Assembly (NCBI GenBank): GCA_950295325.1
Contig: OX485803.1
Location: forward strand, 62,699,554 to 62,763,553
DNA from: Polytrichum commune
Lineage: Eukaryota; Streptophyta; Polytrichopsida; Polytrichales; Polytrichaceae
Length of the DNA: 64,000 nucleotides
Reading direction: 5' to 3'
The position numbers and the translations under genes were made by a program. Shown here piece by piece: positions 21,791-33,270 of the stretch (its first letter is position 1; every line of letters starts with the position of its first letter). The notes under the pieces were generated by a model that made no database searches, had not been told where the DNA came from, and saw nothing but the letters and a program-made list of their open reading frames with translations.

Positions 21791-23889
21791 ATGCCACAGT
21801 AGGATCAACAATTGACCCACATCAATGGGAGGGTTTTCATCTTGATAGGGATTCTTGTCTTGTATGTATTGGAAAAAACTGCAAAATGTTACATCCAATG
21901 AGATTACCGTGAGGAGGACAAAAAACACTTACTGATAGTAATAAATTCCAGAAAGAGATGCACTTTCCCTATCAAGAGGAACTCCTCCTCCTAATGCCAA
22001 GGACTAGCAACCGACCCTTGGTGTAGCGCATATATAGTACATATTACCAACTCTAGGAATCACACCTGCACTGATAGTACCTAACCTAGTATCTTCCTTG
22101 ATGCTTCGCCAATGCAGCTTGAGTTAATTAACTTAGTCAAAATCCTCAGCCAGCCCCACATTTTTGCATGAAGACTCCTCAGGACTTCCAATACGTGGAG
22201 GCATGCCATAAGTAGATTGGCTGCCAGAAAAAGTGGCTACTCATCAAAATTAAGTGTGTTGGCGTTCATTTTGGTCCATCCATGGAAGCAAGCTGAATGA
22301 ATCTTCACATAAAGATCCACCTGTTGGAAGCTGTGCATCTAAGTACAGAGAACCTTGATAATAATACGACACCTCGATTGTATGACGCATTTCCTGTCGA
22401 CCAACCTTTCTGGTGTTAATTTACCTCATGTTAAGACTGCTACGTTTCGTAGCATGACAAATTTTTTAAGGCTCGATTTGTCATATAATAGAGGTAAGTA
22501 ATGTGCACAAGTGGTGGGATCTACATCAAGGATGTACTTTGGGATCATGGAGTTATTCCAAGTACGAAATGAATTAGAAGAAGAACATGAATCATGATCA
22601 TCGTTAACTCAACTTATTTGCTTCGAACCTTGGTGCACAACGTATGTTACACTTTTGAATCTTTGGCATTGGATGCACGTTGAAGAAAAAATGAAGAAGA
22701 TTCAAGTAAGCCTGAGTAGTTGTTTCAATTACTACCCGAGTTTTGATTGAAGGTTCGGTGGAGGTGGCTTACTTACACTAATTGGTAAGTGAAAGTTGGT
22801 GAAGGTGTTTGAAGGGCAAAGGTTTTGTCAATAATTTAGGGAAGCTTGTTGGTGGAGTTAGGGGATTCATTCATTTCTAGTGCAAGAGTCTAGTGGTAGG
22901 TGTTGGAATCTTGTTAATATCTAAGGTGGGGACAGTTTCTTTGGTGGTGAGGTGGTGAGGTGATATTTGAAGAACTTGAGCCGGGGTAGGGGTTTTGGGT
23001 ATAAGGATCCCTCTCCTCTTCATGTTAGGTTTAGATACGGAGTGGAGTGATATTTGATGATGATTCAAATAATTGGGTAATAATTTCTTGAATAATACGA
23101 TTCATTGATGGATTGCAACTACAGAGATCGATCTCATAAACTAGGTTTAATCTTGAATATTGTGATGGGAGGGATGTGTTGAAGGCATGGCTAGGTTGGT
23201 GAATTTGGCACGGGGTAGTGAAGTCTATTTGGGTTTAGATTTGAATGAAAAGCCAATGGAGGATAATGATGTGGATGACTAGCCAACACCATTAGTCAGG
23301 CTTTCTCGAGCCCGTGAAGCAATCTTCAGAGGTTTTGTTACACGTGTGATGAACATGCAACATTTATGCATAAATTGAACAAGATGTCGATTTCCAACAT
23401 CAACAAACATCATCAAAAGACAATAGATTCTTAAGAAAGAAAGAAAGAAAGAGAAACTCCGGTCTACAAGGGGCAATAGATTCTTACTTCTAGTGTGTGA
23501 TATGGTGAAGACATCATCATGGGACTATTTTTTTTTTTTAACTCTACATCGTGTAACATTGTGAGCATATTTTTCCAATATAAGATGTCCTTTCATACAT
23601 GTGTATCTTCATTGTGTATACAAAATGACGTTTTACATCAAAATAGGCCATTTTCTTGAAACCTCGATAATACACATATGAAGCCAGAATGCATATTACC
23701 AAGAGTACAACATTTGGATAATACAACACTTTCTTGCACTTCCAAATGTGTCATATTAAAGAGGGAGAAAATTAATTAACAGCACATGTACTTAATAGTA
23801 GTATACTTCAAAGGTATGTAGCCAACCCTATTATTATGAAAACTTCCAATTCCACACATGATTTTAAACCATTGGATCAGATTGGGACA
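21791..23889. other. Spacer without recognised genes
   Basis: About 2.1 kb of AT-rich sequence with stops in every frame. A short AAATTTTAAATTT-type palindromic run occurs just upstream near 21350-21375. No inverted-repeat element, tRNA gene or coding family was recognised. Confidence 0.5.
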
Positions 23890-24610
23890 TGTTCATTCGG
23901 TTAGCAATTAGAAATCTTGAAGATTGTTGTTTCAAATGAGTTATCATAATCACAGTTGAGAAGTAGAAGTTATAGGAGGTCAAAGTGAGGATTTCTTTCA
24001 CGTTCAAGTATGGTAGACATACCCATTTCCAATTACAATCCCCCCCCCCCCCACACACACACACACATACACACAATTTTAATACATAGAGTCCTCCAAA
24101 GCCATGAAGTTCTACACATGTATTTGTCATTCTCTACCGTGATGGGAAAAGCCTTGAAAATTTACACATGTAGCTTTCACATCCGGCTTCATGGGGATAA
24201 GTAAGTTAAAAGGGCATGGATTTGGGTTCTTTGAAAAGGGCATTGATTATACTCAAGTTCTTGTCTCCCAGTTATTGGAAATAGGCCAACCTATGTTGTG
24301 AATATGAATTGGGAGAGAATCTTGCCTTTGAAAATTTATGGTAATGTCAAAACTTGAAAATAAATTGTTAATTTTTTTTGTTGAACATTCTGAAATTCAT
24401 TTTCAAACCTCTGATGCAAAATTGCTTATGGTAAATGGAAATGGGTACATCTTCCTCAATCACATAGGCTTGCAGCAAAATCCCAATTATATAGTGTTAA
24501 CAATTGTGTCTAGAATGATGTTTATGTTTTGATCACACAATACAATCTCATTGTAATGGTGTGTGTAGTTTTAGTATCTATTCTAAACTACTATAAGCGT
24601 TGCCATTTAC
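23890..24610 (+). repeat. Dispersed repeat family F, longer copy
   Basis: Copy of the repeat also found at 16965-17250, with GTTAGCAATTAGAAATCTTG, AGTTATAGGAGGTCAAAGTG, CAATTGTGTCTAG, CAATCTCATTG and AAGCGTTGCCAT landmarks in the same order. A simple-sequence block C13(AC)n lies inside it at about 24040-24076. No ORF of note. Confidence 0.5.
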
Positions 24611-24757
24611 CATTCAAATCATGGGTTTCCAATTAAGAATTGTGGCCAATAAGGCCCACATACCTTAAAGTTTCACATAATTCTAACATCGAAACATTCT
24701 CTCATCTTGTAAGGCTTAGTGAACTAATTAACCTAGTGGCTTAAACCCATGGACTTA

Positions 24758-25979
24758 GGGGCGGTTTACACTATGGACCATGAAGTTGGACCAGGGCTCT
24801 GCAAGGCAGCTGATTGGTTCTTGAAGTTGTCCCGGGACAACTTCGGTTTACACTAAGGAAAAAATGGCAGAGGGACCACGGAGGTTGAGGTCCCCAAAAT
24901 ATAATTTTTAAGGCCTAATAAATGCACTGACATGGTCCAACGGGTTTTTCGTTGAGAGAGGCAAGAGAGGTGGTCTGGTAGGAAAAGGCAAGGGCCCATG
25001 TCAGAGAAATGCCATTTCACGAATGCTTTAATGAATCTACCTTTTATGTGCCTTAATTATATTATAGCCCATGAGACACACCAGCACTACCTTGCCCTAC
25101 CCTTTAAACCCGCTTACACGTGTTTCATCAAACAACGCGGGACATCTAAAACTCAAGAATTCAAGTGCAGATTTGTTTTTTTGGTCTACCAGCTGCAATG
25201 TTTGGAATTTGGAGGCGTGTAATATACCATTGGAAAGGTCTTGAAAATACCTTTCCAACGGTATATTACATGCTCCAAAATGTTTAAAACATACAGTTGA
25301 AAAAGAAATAAGAAAATACATAGTCGTTTAGTGACTGTAGATCAGGGTGGTCAAAAGAAGCGCAATGGGAAATCTTCTAACATTAATTATCAAAGAATTG
25401 AAATTTAGTGTTGAGGAAGGTTGGGTGGTAACAACATCAAATATAATCAAACACTAAATATCCTATTTAGTGTAGTGAAACACAACGTACATGTCACATG
25501 TAAATTACATGTCACATGTACAATTGCATCGCTCATTTTTTTTTTGTAAAAATTGTTGTGAGAAGATTTGCAAGCCACATCTTCGACACATTTAACAAAA
25601 AGTGAAGACAGTTGAAGCCCAAGAGATGACAAGAGAATGATCAAACTTTAAGGTGAAAAGAAGAAAAAACTAATTGACAAGATAAGTGAAGGCATGTGTA
25701 GGCAAGTGAAGGCAAATTGAAGTCAACAAAATGCTCAAACTTCATTTTCCCCCAAAACTGCCCTTTTTGGGCTTATATTAAAAAAATCAGCACATCCACT
25801 TCTTGCCGCATGGTCATTCTTCATGGTCCACATTCGGTTTACACCTAGTGAAGGGCCCATGAACCATGAAAACTAATATTTTAGTAACTCGGACCATGGA
25901 AGTCGTCCCATGAAGTCGTCCCACGCAAAATAGACCTCTTACGTGGGACGACTTCATGGTCCATAGTGTAAACCGCCCC
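24758..25979. mobile_element. Harbinger-like element, 1.2 kb, TTA duplication
   Basis: 1,222-bp non-autonomous element. The left end begins GGGGCGGTTTACACTATGGA and the right end is its exact complement, with the match running to about 28 bp. TTA flanks both sides (24755-24757 and 25980-25982). This is the PIF/Harbinger pattern. The interior is AT-rich, contains a second inner inverted motif (GTCGTCCCA / TGGGACGAC near 25908-25950) and the hairpin at 25208-25279, and encodes no transposase. The ends resemble those at 46189-46674 (GGGTCGCTTCACACTATGGC) and 18453-18840. Confidence 0.82.
25208..25279. other. Long near-perfect hairpin
   Basis: 72-nt stem-loop: the 32-nt left arm (25208-25239, starting TTTGGAGG and ending GGAAAGGT) pairs with the 31-nt right arm (25249-25279) apart from one bulge and two substitutions, over a 9-nt loop CTTGAAAAT. 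Its size and pairing resemble a plant small-RNA precursor. It lies inside the Harbinger-like element, so a MITE-derived small-RNA source or an older nested foldback element are both possible. Transcription is not shown. Confidence 0.6.
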
Positions 25980-26029
25980 TTAGATCCAAGTCCCTTGGGA
26001 ACTCCAAGGTTGAAGCCACCTAAGGGCAT

Positions 26030-27426
26030 ACTACCGTAGCACCATAGCTGGTTCGTGCAAAAATAATTGCCAAATAAAAAACCGAAAAAAATCAAATTTT
26101 ATGAGCCCAATCAAACGAATAAGTGAAAAAATATATTAGAAAAAAAATGAATTATTGAAAAGATTGGACTCTTCTAAGCTCTAACCACGTCAATATGCCA
26201 TAAGAGGTTGTTTGTTAACGCGTTAATGGCTCGGCGCCCTGTTCACGAGCTCCACGAGGTTGCGCAAGTCACGGAACAAAAACACTGAGCACTTCCCAAT
26301 GCTAGCCATATATGCCTTGCCTCCCGACTTGCATGCTTGTTGTAACAAGTGCAGAGAGGCCAAGTTAACAAGGGCAAGGAGACTAGAGGCTTACACATGG
26401 GGAGAGGCTCTACCAACCTATGCCTAATCATTGTTTTTGTGGTTTTATGGTTGCAAATCCTATTGTTCTCATTCGTTAGGGGATTAGTTAGTGAGTTTTG
26501 ATGGTGGACTTCCCAACCTCCACGCACCAAAGGCAATGTATTCTCAATCATAACATGGTTTACGCAATTTGTGTTGGAGCGTTTGTGAATTTGTGTCATC
26601 TTTTGCTCTTGAAGAGGTTGTGGGTCGTATACATCAGGTTGACACAATTGTGCCTATGTTGAGGCATAAGTTTGAGGGTCAGAAATGGTGGATTTTTTAA
26701 GGTTCTATATGGGTTTGACATCTGCATTTGGTCTCTGTCCTATCTGTAGCCAAGCACTTGCTTCGATCGTTCTCTTGGTTTGCAGCTTTGCTTCATTCTT
26801 TGTTGGTTGTCTATATTTCCTTAGAACCTAGTTGATAAAATCAGCTCATTTAAATGTAGATATCAATCTCACTATTTTGCAGCAATAATTTGGATTGTCT
26901 CATCAACAATATACATATGAAGTTCTCATGGTTGATGTCTCTGAGGACATCTATTGAATCTAAACACAAATCGTTCTTTGCGGTCCACTAAGATCTCTTT
27001 GTCAAGCCTATAGAATAATATTGTTAGTTGACAAGAGTTGATTCTTATTTGTCTATTTGACATGTTTTGGGTTGAGTTAAAAAGTTGGGAGGTATTCATC
27101 AATGATGATTGTACGCGCTCCTTTTTGTCCCTTGAGATTGTGGCAACAAGAACACCTGAGGTTAGGATATTGAACACACGTTTTGTGGCATTTTATTAGA
27201 AACTTTCACTCACTCATGTGGACATAGGTCACCACAAATGAATGAAAAAAACAACAACCTACTTGCAATATTGTTGGACCTTACTGAAAAACGAATTAAA
27301 AAATATTAAAATCATAAGACTGACGAAATTTCATAAGTAATATTTTTAGTTGACAAAACTTGTTTTTCAAAAAATAAATAAATATTCGTTTCAAGGTGCA
27401 CGAACCAGCTATGGTGCTACGGTAGT
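26030..27426. mobile_element. 1.4-kb element with perfect 30-bp TIRs
   Basis: 1,397-bp element bounded by perfectly matching 30-bp inverted ends: ACTACCGTAGCACCATAGCT... at 26030-26059 and its complement ...AGCTATGGTGCTACGGTAGT at 27397-27426. The interior has no convincing ORF, although 26220-26450 is less AT-rich. Flanks (GGGCAT left, GCTCGG right) show no clear target duplication, so neither TWA (Harbinger), TA (mariner) nor an 8-9-bp (hAT/Mutator) duplication is supported. Perfect TIRs argue for fairly recent activity. Confidence 0.75.
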
Positions 27427-27696
27427 GCTCGGATAGGTTACATTTTTAGCACTTGATTTCAAGTGCATCCTATCATAGTAAAGGTGGACTCCCTGTGGGA
27501 ATGAGTGCACTGGCGATTCAAGTTACACTAAAAAGGTTAATTAATTCATGACTATGGACTACACCAAAGTGCCTTTGGCTTTGTGATTCTCAGACCCTCC
27601 TTATGAAATCATTGCAAGGCAATGTGGAAATTTTTCAACTCAAAAGAAATATTTAAAAAAATAAAAATAAAAAAACCTAACGAATGCATTGAGGGA

Positions 27697-28420
27697 AAAA
27701 ATTGCATCATCAATGGAATTGTCAAATATATTGAGTAGTGGAAATATGGTAGGGCTCAGAATAAGAAGTATGCTCAAGGGATGGTTAATTATGTCACATA
27801 TTGGGAGCGCTTTCACAAAGAGATCACTAACCCTCTACCAGTCACTCCTAAAAATTTGCAGGATGGATTTTGACCGCTTTATAATTGAAAGAGGGATCTT
27901 GCACGCAATTATTTGGGCGATCAAGTACCCATGAATGTGGTTGAGATTACTAATGAGGATGAACCAAAACCTTATCCTTATTGTGGTCCAACTAAAGAAA
28001 GACCAAAGGCCCTATCCAATCCTTACATAGATATTCTACTCGATGATTTTGTTTTGTGCCGCCCAAATGATAGACATTACCTTTCAATTTGGATGGGACA
28101 GGTGTGAAGTTGTGTTGATTTCACTGAAGGAATTAATTATAATAAAAATTACAATAGCATGGTGGACTCCTTTGTGTGGGAAGAAAGAGGGCAAAAGAGC
28201 TATTGCGAGAGAATGTGTGGACGAGGCGATGGGGCAAAGAGGCAACTCTTCCCAATGTCATCAATTGCATAATCATCTCATTCTCGCACATGATGTCGTG
28301 TCATGCAAAATTAAGGCTACCTACAGCGCATTCAATCCCCAAAGCGTTTGTGAATGTTTCGAAGGCAAACTTGATGTTTGCAAGCGTTGTTGTTGACCCT
28401 AATGAGGAGCGCGAAAATTA
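27697..28420 (+). pseudogene. Decayed ORF of unknown family
   Basis: Frame 1 carries a protein-like remnant: MVNYVTYWERFHKEITNPLP, LARNYLGDQVPMNVVEI, YPYCGPTKERPKALSNPYI, DDFVLCRPNDRHYLSIWMGQ, then DFTEGINYNKNYNSMVDSF. At least three in-frame TGA codons interrupt it (one after LQDGF where WPLYN would follow, one before KRD, one after MGQV) with no frameshift up to about 28200. The phrase VLCRPNDRHYLSIWMGQV followed by an acidic segment and a later FVWEE suggests the C-terminal region of a transposon-associated protein. I cannot name the family. No intact host gene surrounds it. Confidence 0.4.
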
Positions 28421-28624
28421 ATCCCATCAACTTTGGGCTCTTATCTTAATATTGATTGGTAGTAAATACAAACTATAGATCAACAAAAGCGGCATAGCTC
28501 TAAATCTATGCAAATGTGCATTATCGAACATGCATATGCATTATCATGCATGTAATGTACTTTCTAACAATGGATAAAGAATTCAATAGATTTGAATTGT
28601 GGTACATGGACTCATATCATTTTA

Positions 28625-28655
<31 letters not shown>

Positions 28656-29336
28656 TGTTTTTGCATATCTTCTAAGATCCAATAATGATGCGGGACCATG
28701 TATTGTATCTAGAGGATAAAAAAATGAAATCACGACTTTTGAAATATATTTAGGGAATAAGTTTGGTTTGTGTTGTGTAGGGGCCAAATCTAAGAGTGTA
28801 GTGTAGGAGGTTTGAGGTTTAGTATATAGAATCTAAATTATAGTATTGCACATAGGTCGATGGACAAGTATTGGTTGCCAACCGATAAGTTGATGCCACC
28901 AATAGTTGAATTAAAAAACTCTTAAAAATGTGAGGAATCAATTCATCCAATGCATTATTCTTATCTTCTCAAATGGAATGTTATATATATCCAACGTTCT
29001 ATCTATAAAATTATATTGGTGGATATGTGGCTTTTGTCTAGAATTGAGCAAAAAGTTCATAAATAGTGAAATACCCATTCTTTGCATGACATGTGGCACC
29101 CTTGCTTAACAAAAACACTCATTTTTTTGTCATATTGATTGTTATGTACTCGATAGGGCCTTATGATAAGGTTTGTGGCCATATTGTGGGCACTCCCAAC
29201 ACTGCATATAAATTTAATTGTTGAATCGGATTGTGAATTCTCTCATCTACTTAGCAATGTTAGTCACACAACATTGGATGTAACTTGTAGAAGTTACATG
29301 AGGTATAGAGTTAAGATTCTCTTTCTCTTCAAGTGA
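28421..29336. other. Spacer without recognised genes
   Basis: About 0.9 kb of AT-rich sequence. The only notable feature is a (CTT)n microsatellite at about 28628-28653. No coding or structural feature is recognised. Confidence 0.5.
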
Positions 29337-29560
29337 TCAATGAACAAGGAGAGCCGATTGCTAGCTACATATGAACCGGTTGAGTTTGAGAAATAACCAG
29401 TTGGAGTTCAAGACTTCATGAAAATTAATGATCGTTTTTAGAGGAATCTATCGAAATACCTCGAATTAATGAAAACTCAAAAAATGTCAACATGTAATCG
29501 GTTGGACTTGGAAACACTAGGATCTCAACCGATTATGCCCAAAAATCTTCATGGACACAT
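29337..29560 (-). repeat. Dispersed repeat family C, inverted copy
   Basis: Reverse-strand copy of family C, uninterrupted: GCCGATTGCTAGCTACATAT, GGTTGAGTTTGAGAAATAAC, GGACTTGGAAACACTAGGAT and CCCAAAAATCTTCATGGACAC-type end. It is used as an empty-site reference for the 9964-10389 MITE, since its complement reads GTAGCTAGCAATCGG at the insertion point. Confidence 0.6.
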
Positions 29561-32500
29561 ACACCCTCCTAATCAAGTTTCACTAGAGGGTTTTTTTTTG
29601 GTAAAGTCTTGGCATCAAACTTGCGTTGAGTTGGCTAAAATGCAACTTTGAGAGCCTATGCATAAAATCATCCCTAGTTTTTCAATGCTTAAATTATTAT
29701 GCTCAAGGAGTGGTGTTAGGCTCTTATAAAAACAACTTTCTAGCTTGTTCTACTAGGATGGGTAGGCCAAGCTAGCCTTGCATAGGCCAATGTAGGATTC
29801 ATGACAACGGGTCCCATGGAGAAACCTTGTTTTAGATCCTAAACTTCTCTTCAAGTTTTTGGGATGATAAGAGGATGGTCCAACAATTTCACCCAACTTT
29901 TAAATCAAGCTCCAACACACGACTGCCTATCGAGCTCTTTAATGAAATGTTTTTTTTCCAAAGAAGGATCAAACCCATAGTTTCCATCCCTCTTTGAGGG
30001 ACTTTACAGGCAACTCAAGTACTATATGTCTATATTCCAAGCACAAACTCCAATCTCGTCATATCACACATCTTTATTGTGCCCATTCGTAATCATAGGC
30101 CATGTCATAACCCATCAAATTATTGGTGTCTAGCAAATGATAAGACCCACACACCCAAATGAGAAGTTTGTGATACAAACCTACATGGGTGGCTTGATCC
30201 CACCACAGCTCTCAAGTATGTGGAGTCAATCAACGTCAATTGGGCTCAACTAGAAACCAAGGCTTGGCCCTATAATTGTGAGGGCCTCGCTCACAAGCAT
30301 GATGTGTCGCCACATGACTTGTCCAAATTTGATGACGAGGCGTGGGAACCATGTGACCCTCAAAGCTTGTAACTTAAGTACTTGGTAAGCTTAGTATGAC
30401 ATGCTCTTGTTTACGCTACCGAATCGAAATGACTAGGTACCACCCTTAATAATCCAACCATGCCACTCCACAATGTACCAACCTCGTACCTATGTACCTA
30501 GTCTTACGTGAACTGTACAGGTGGATTTACAATCGGTGCCCAAAACCCCTCAACCTTTAATGCACTTGGGGTTATATAAAGGTAGCAACACCTTAAACCA
30601 AGAAATTAAGGTACTTGGCATACATATGGTAGTCATATGAACACCAACAACACAAAAACCATAAGAAGAAGAAGAAGAAGAAATTGCAAATTAAAAAAAA
30701 ATCTCATATATATATTTTTATTTATTTTTTAGTCTAGGAATGAACATTGTGTTGTCACCCAAAACCATCCAAGGGTTTAATGTTCACATGATGAAACATT
30801 CTCATAATTAATATGTACTTATCAAGCAAGATTTCAGGGTGTTGGTTTTGGGTAGGGAGTTGGTTTTAGCGACCTTTACTGTATGAACCTATTGCTCACT
30901 AGTTGAATGTTTTGGAAGACTTAACAAACTCAAATTGATTTCAATTCTTTTACGAACGTTGTGTGACCTTATGATATATTCACGTAGGAGGACTTAGTAG
31001 ATGTTAAGAACCACGTGCCAAAAAAGAAAAAGAAAAAGAAGGTAGAATAAAATATGAAGGAGTAATATTCATGAAACAATGAACACAAATATAAGATAGC
31101 AGTATCTTGTTTTGAAAATATATTATGTGTATTTCAAGAAATCCTCTAATATGTGGAATATCCCATGGTATTGCGCATTTCTTCATAGTCCCCTAAAGTC
31201 AACCATGTATTGCATGTGGTTCATTCACATCCCCTCAAAAGAGTAACCTCCCCCCCCCCTCCCCTCCAAATTCAGAATGAAGGGGTTAAATGACACGTCA
31301 TGACAATTTTAGTCAACATGTGACCTACCTTAACTTCTCTTTTGGGTGATGCCCCCATAATGCCTCCTATCTTGCATTCACATTCTATAGTAACGCATAA
31401 CAAGCACATAATATATTTTTTCCCTTTGTTAGCAAATCTCTCCTTTGTTAGCAAAAAACATGATCGTTACATTTTTTTTTAAAGAAATTTCACCCTAACA
31501 ATTTCACCCACAAATGGTCATGTCCAGTTTCTGTCTCAAGGACAAAGGTTACATGATATAGGTGAGGCGTGTTACTTCTTGACGGCTACCTAGTCCATTG
31601 GCTTGGAACAATACGTTGTTTCTTTTTTCTAGCACAAAACTCATAAATGCAATTTATCAAGCTATGCATTTAAGTGACTTTCAAATTACCAATTTAAGAT
31701 ACAATTTTTGTGCCAATATTGATCGTGGTGTTGTAAGTATCTTTGAGAATGATTGGTGCAAAGCAAAGGAGTAGAAAGTTTGTGACACCAATGAATGTTC
31801 AAATAAAGAAATGAACTCACAGTGGAAGCTTGTTGTTACCGATTTTTTGATACTTTTTTGGATTCATGGATTCTTGGATTCAAAGGAGGATATGATGGCC
31901 TAGTTTGGGGGCTTTGACTTAAGACTATAGATGACAATGTATTGCACCAAGACTAACTTACCCCACTTCGAGGGCAATTTCGGTGGAACAATAACAATGC
32001 CTAAATTCTAAAGAAGTAATCAAAGAATGTTGACCTTGGAAACAAACTTACAAATAGCAAGCGTTGGTGCCTATTCTTTATCAAACGAAGTACGGAATAT
32101 GATTAAATGTATTTTTTAATGAAGAGATTCGTGTGCGTGCGTGCGTGCAAATAATAACATGTTGCAAGAACTAGATGAGAAGAGATCATTGGGTATATTG
32201 TGAAGATGATACATTTTCATCTCTTAGCTAAGGCTTAGCTGAGGGCGTCAACCTATATGTTTAATAAAATTAAACTAAAAACTCATTTGAGAATGAGAGG
32301 GGAGAGAAATTAGCATCAAGTTTATTATAAAGTAAATAAGAAAATAAATTTACATGGAGCTGATGAGTTTCTTGAACAAGAATTATCAGTTAAAATATAA
32401 TTGATGGATAGAAACTCCAAACCTCTTTCAAGGCCGGCGTGAATAAAAGTGTTCATCTGTAATGTTAATGACCCAGTGCACACCGGACAAATGGCCATTG

Positions 32501-32959
32501 CAGGGTTGATGGATATACAAATAAAAATGCTATGTTTCGATAAAAACATAAACACACATTTTGTACATGGTTGGAGTAGTTGGTTATTGTTAGGACTCGG
32601 GTAGAGTCTACCTATGAAAGTGCCAACATCTTACAAATTTAAAAAGAAAAAAACCAAGAAAAAAGTAGAAAGACCACTCAGAATGAGAAGGGAACTGAAA
32701 TTGTACTCTAATAAAATAAATAAAATACCAGGTTTTACACAGAAAATGAGTTTGTTGAACAAGAAAAGTACCCGTGAAATGATGCATGTTGGAAGAAGTC
32801 ATACATTACATATGATATGTCATGATGGAAATGCAAGAAAACAAAAAACAAAAAACAAAAAACAAGTACTTTTGAAATGGTTGAAATGTCGGTGTACTTA
32901 GGAGGGTAGATACTAGAATCTTCCCGCAAAAGGCGCCAACAACTCACAACCAAAAGAGC
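29561..32959. other. Long spacer without recognised genes
   Basis: About 3.4 kb with no recognised gene or bounded element. Simple-sequence patches occur: (GAA)n near 30664-30681, a C9 run near 31250 and (GTGC)n near 32132-32148. Short open frames are dominated by Lys/Asn or Phe/Leu runs and look like chance. Confidence 0.5.
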
Positions 32960-33270
32960 TTTTCGATTCGGTGCAAACGAAATGATCTGGTGTTTAATGC
33001 GTTGCAATGGTCCATTGAGAAAACACAAGTCATTTGGGACGCCCTGCAAGATTATGGTAGGACCGAGTGGCAACGGACTCTTGCAGATTTGGAGAAGGCC
33101 TTGGACGTGGCCTACCAAGATGTTCTTAACGAATTCGATTTGACTAAGGAGAGGGAGGGGGGGGGGGGGGTTCCAAAGGTCTCATTATGATCCGGAGTAA
33201 CTTAGTGGTCATGTGGAAGGTTAGGCCCCAAATGGGCATTATTTCTTGATCTCCCCTCGGTTTGCGGTGA
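32960..33270 (+). pseudogene. Probable LINE RT C-terminal remnant
   Basis: A short stretch in one frame reads LVFNALQWSIEKTQVIWDAL, LQDYGRTEWQRTLADLEKAL, VAYQDVLNEFDLTKE, then after a G-rich run (33157-33170) VVTWKVRPQMGIIS in a shifted frame. The RN-x-LVFN... pattern followed by a W(Q)R helix resembles the region after the reverse transcriptase in plant LINE ORF2, but the match is weak. It could also be a retroelement gag fragment. Nothing upstream extends it. Clearly non-functional. Confidence 0.3.

Noticed and set aside
26243-26647. 134-codon minus-strand frame
   Set aside because: No recognisable motif, no splice partner, and it lies inside a TIR element with otherwise non-coding sequence.
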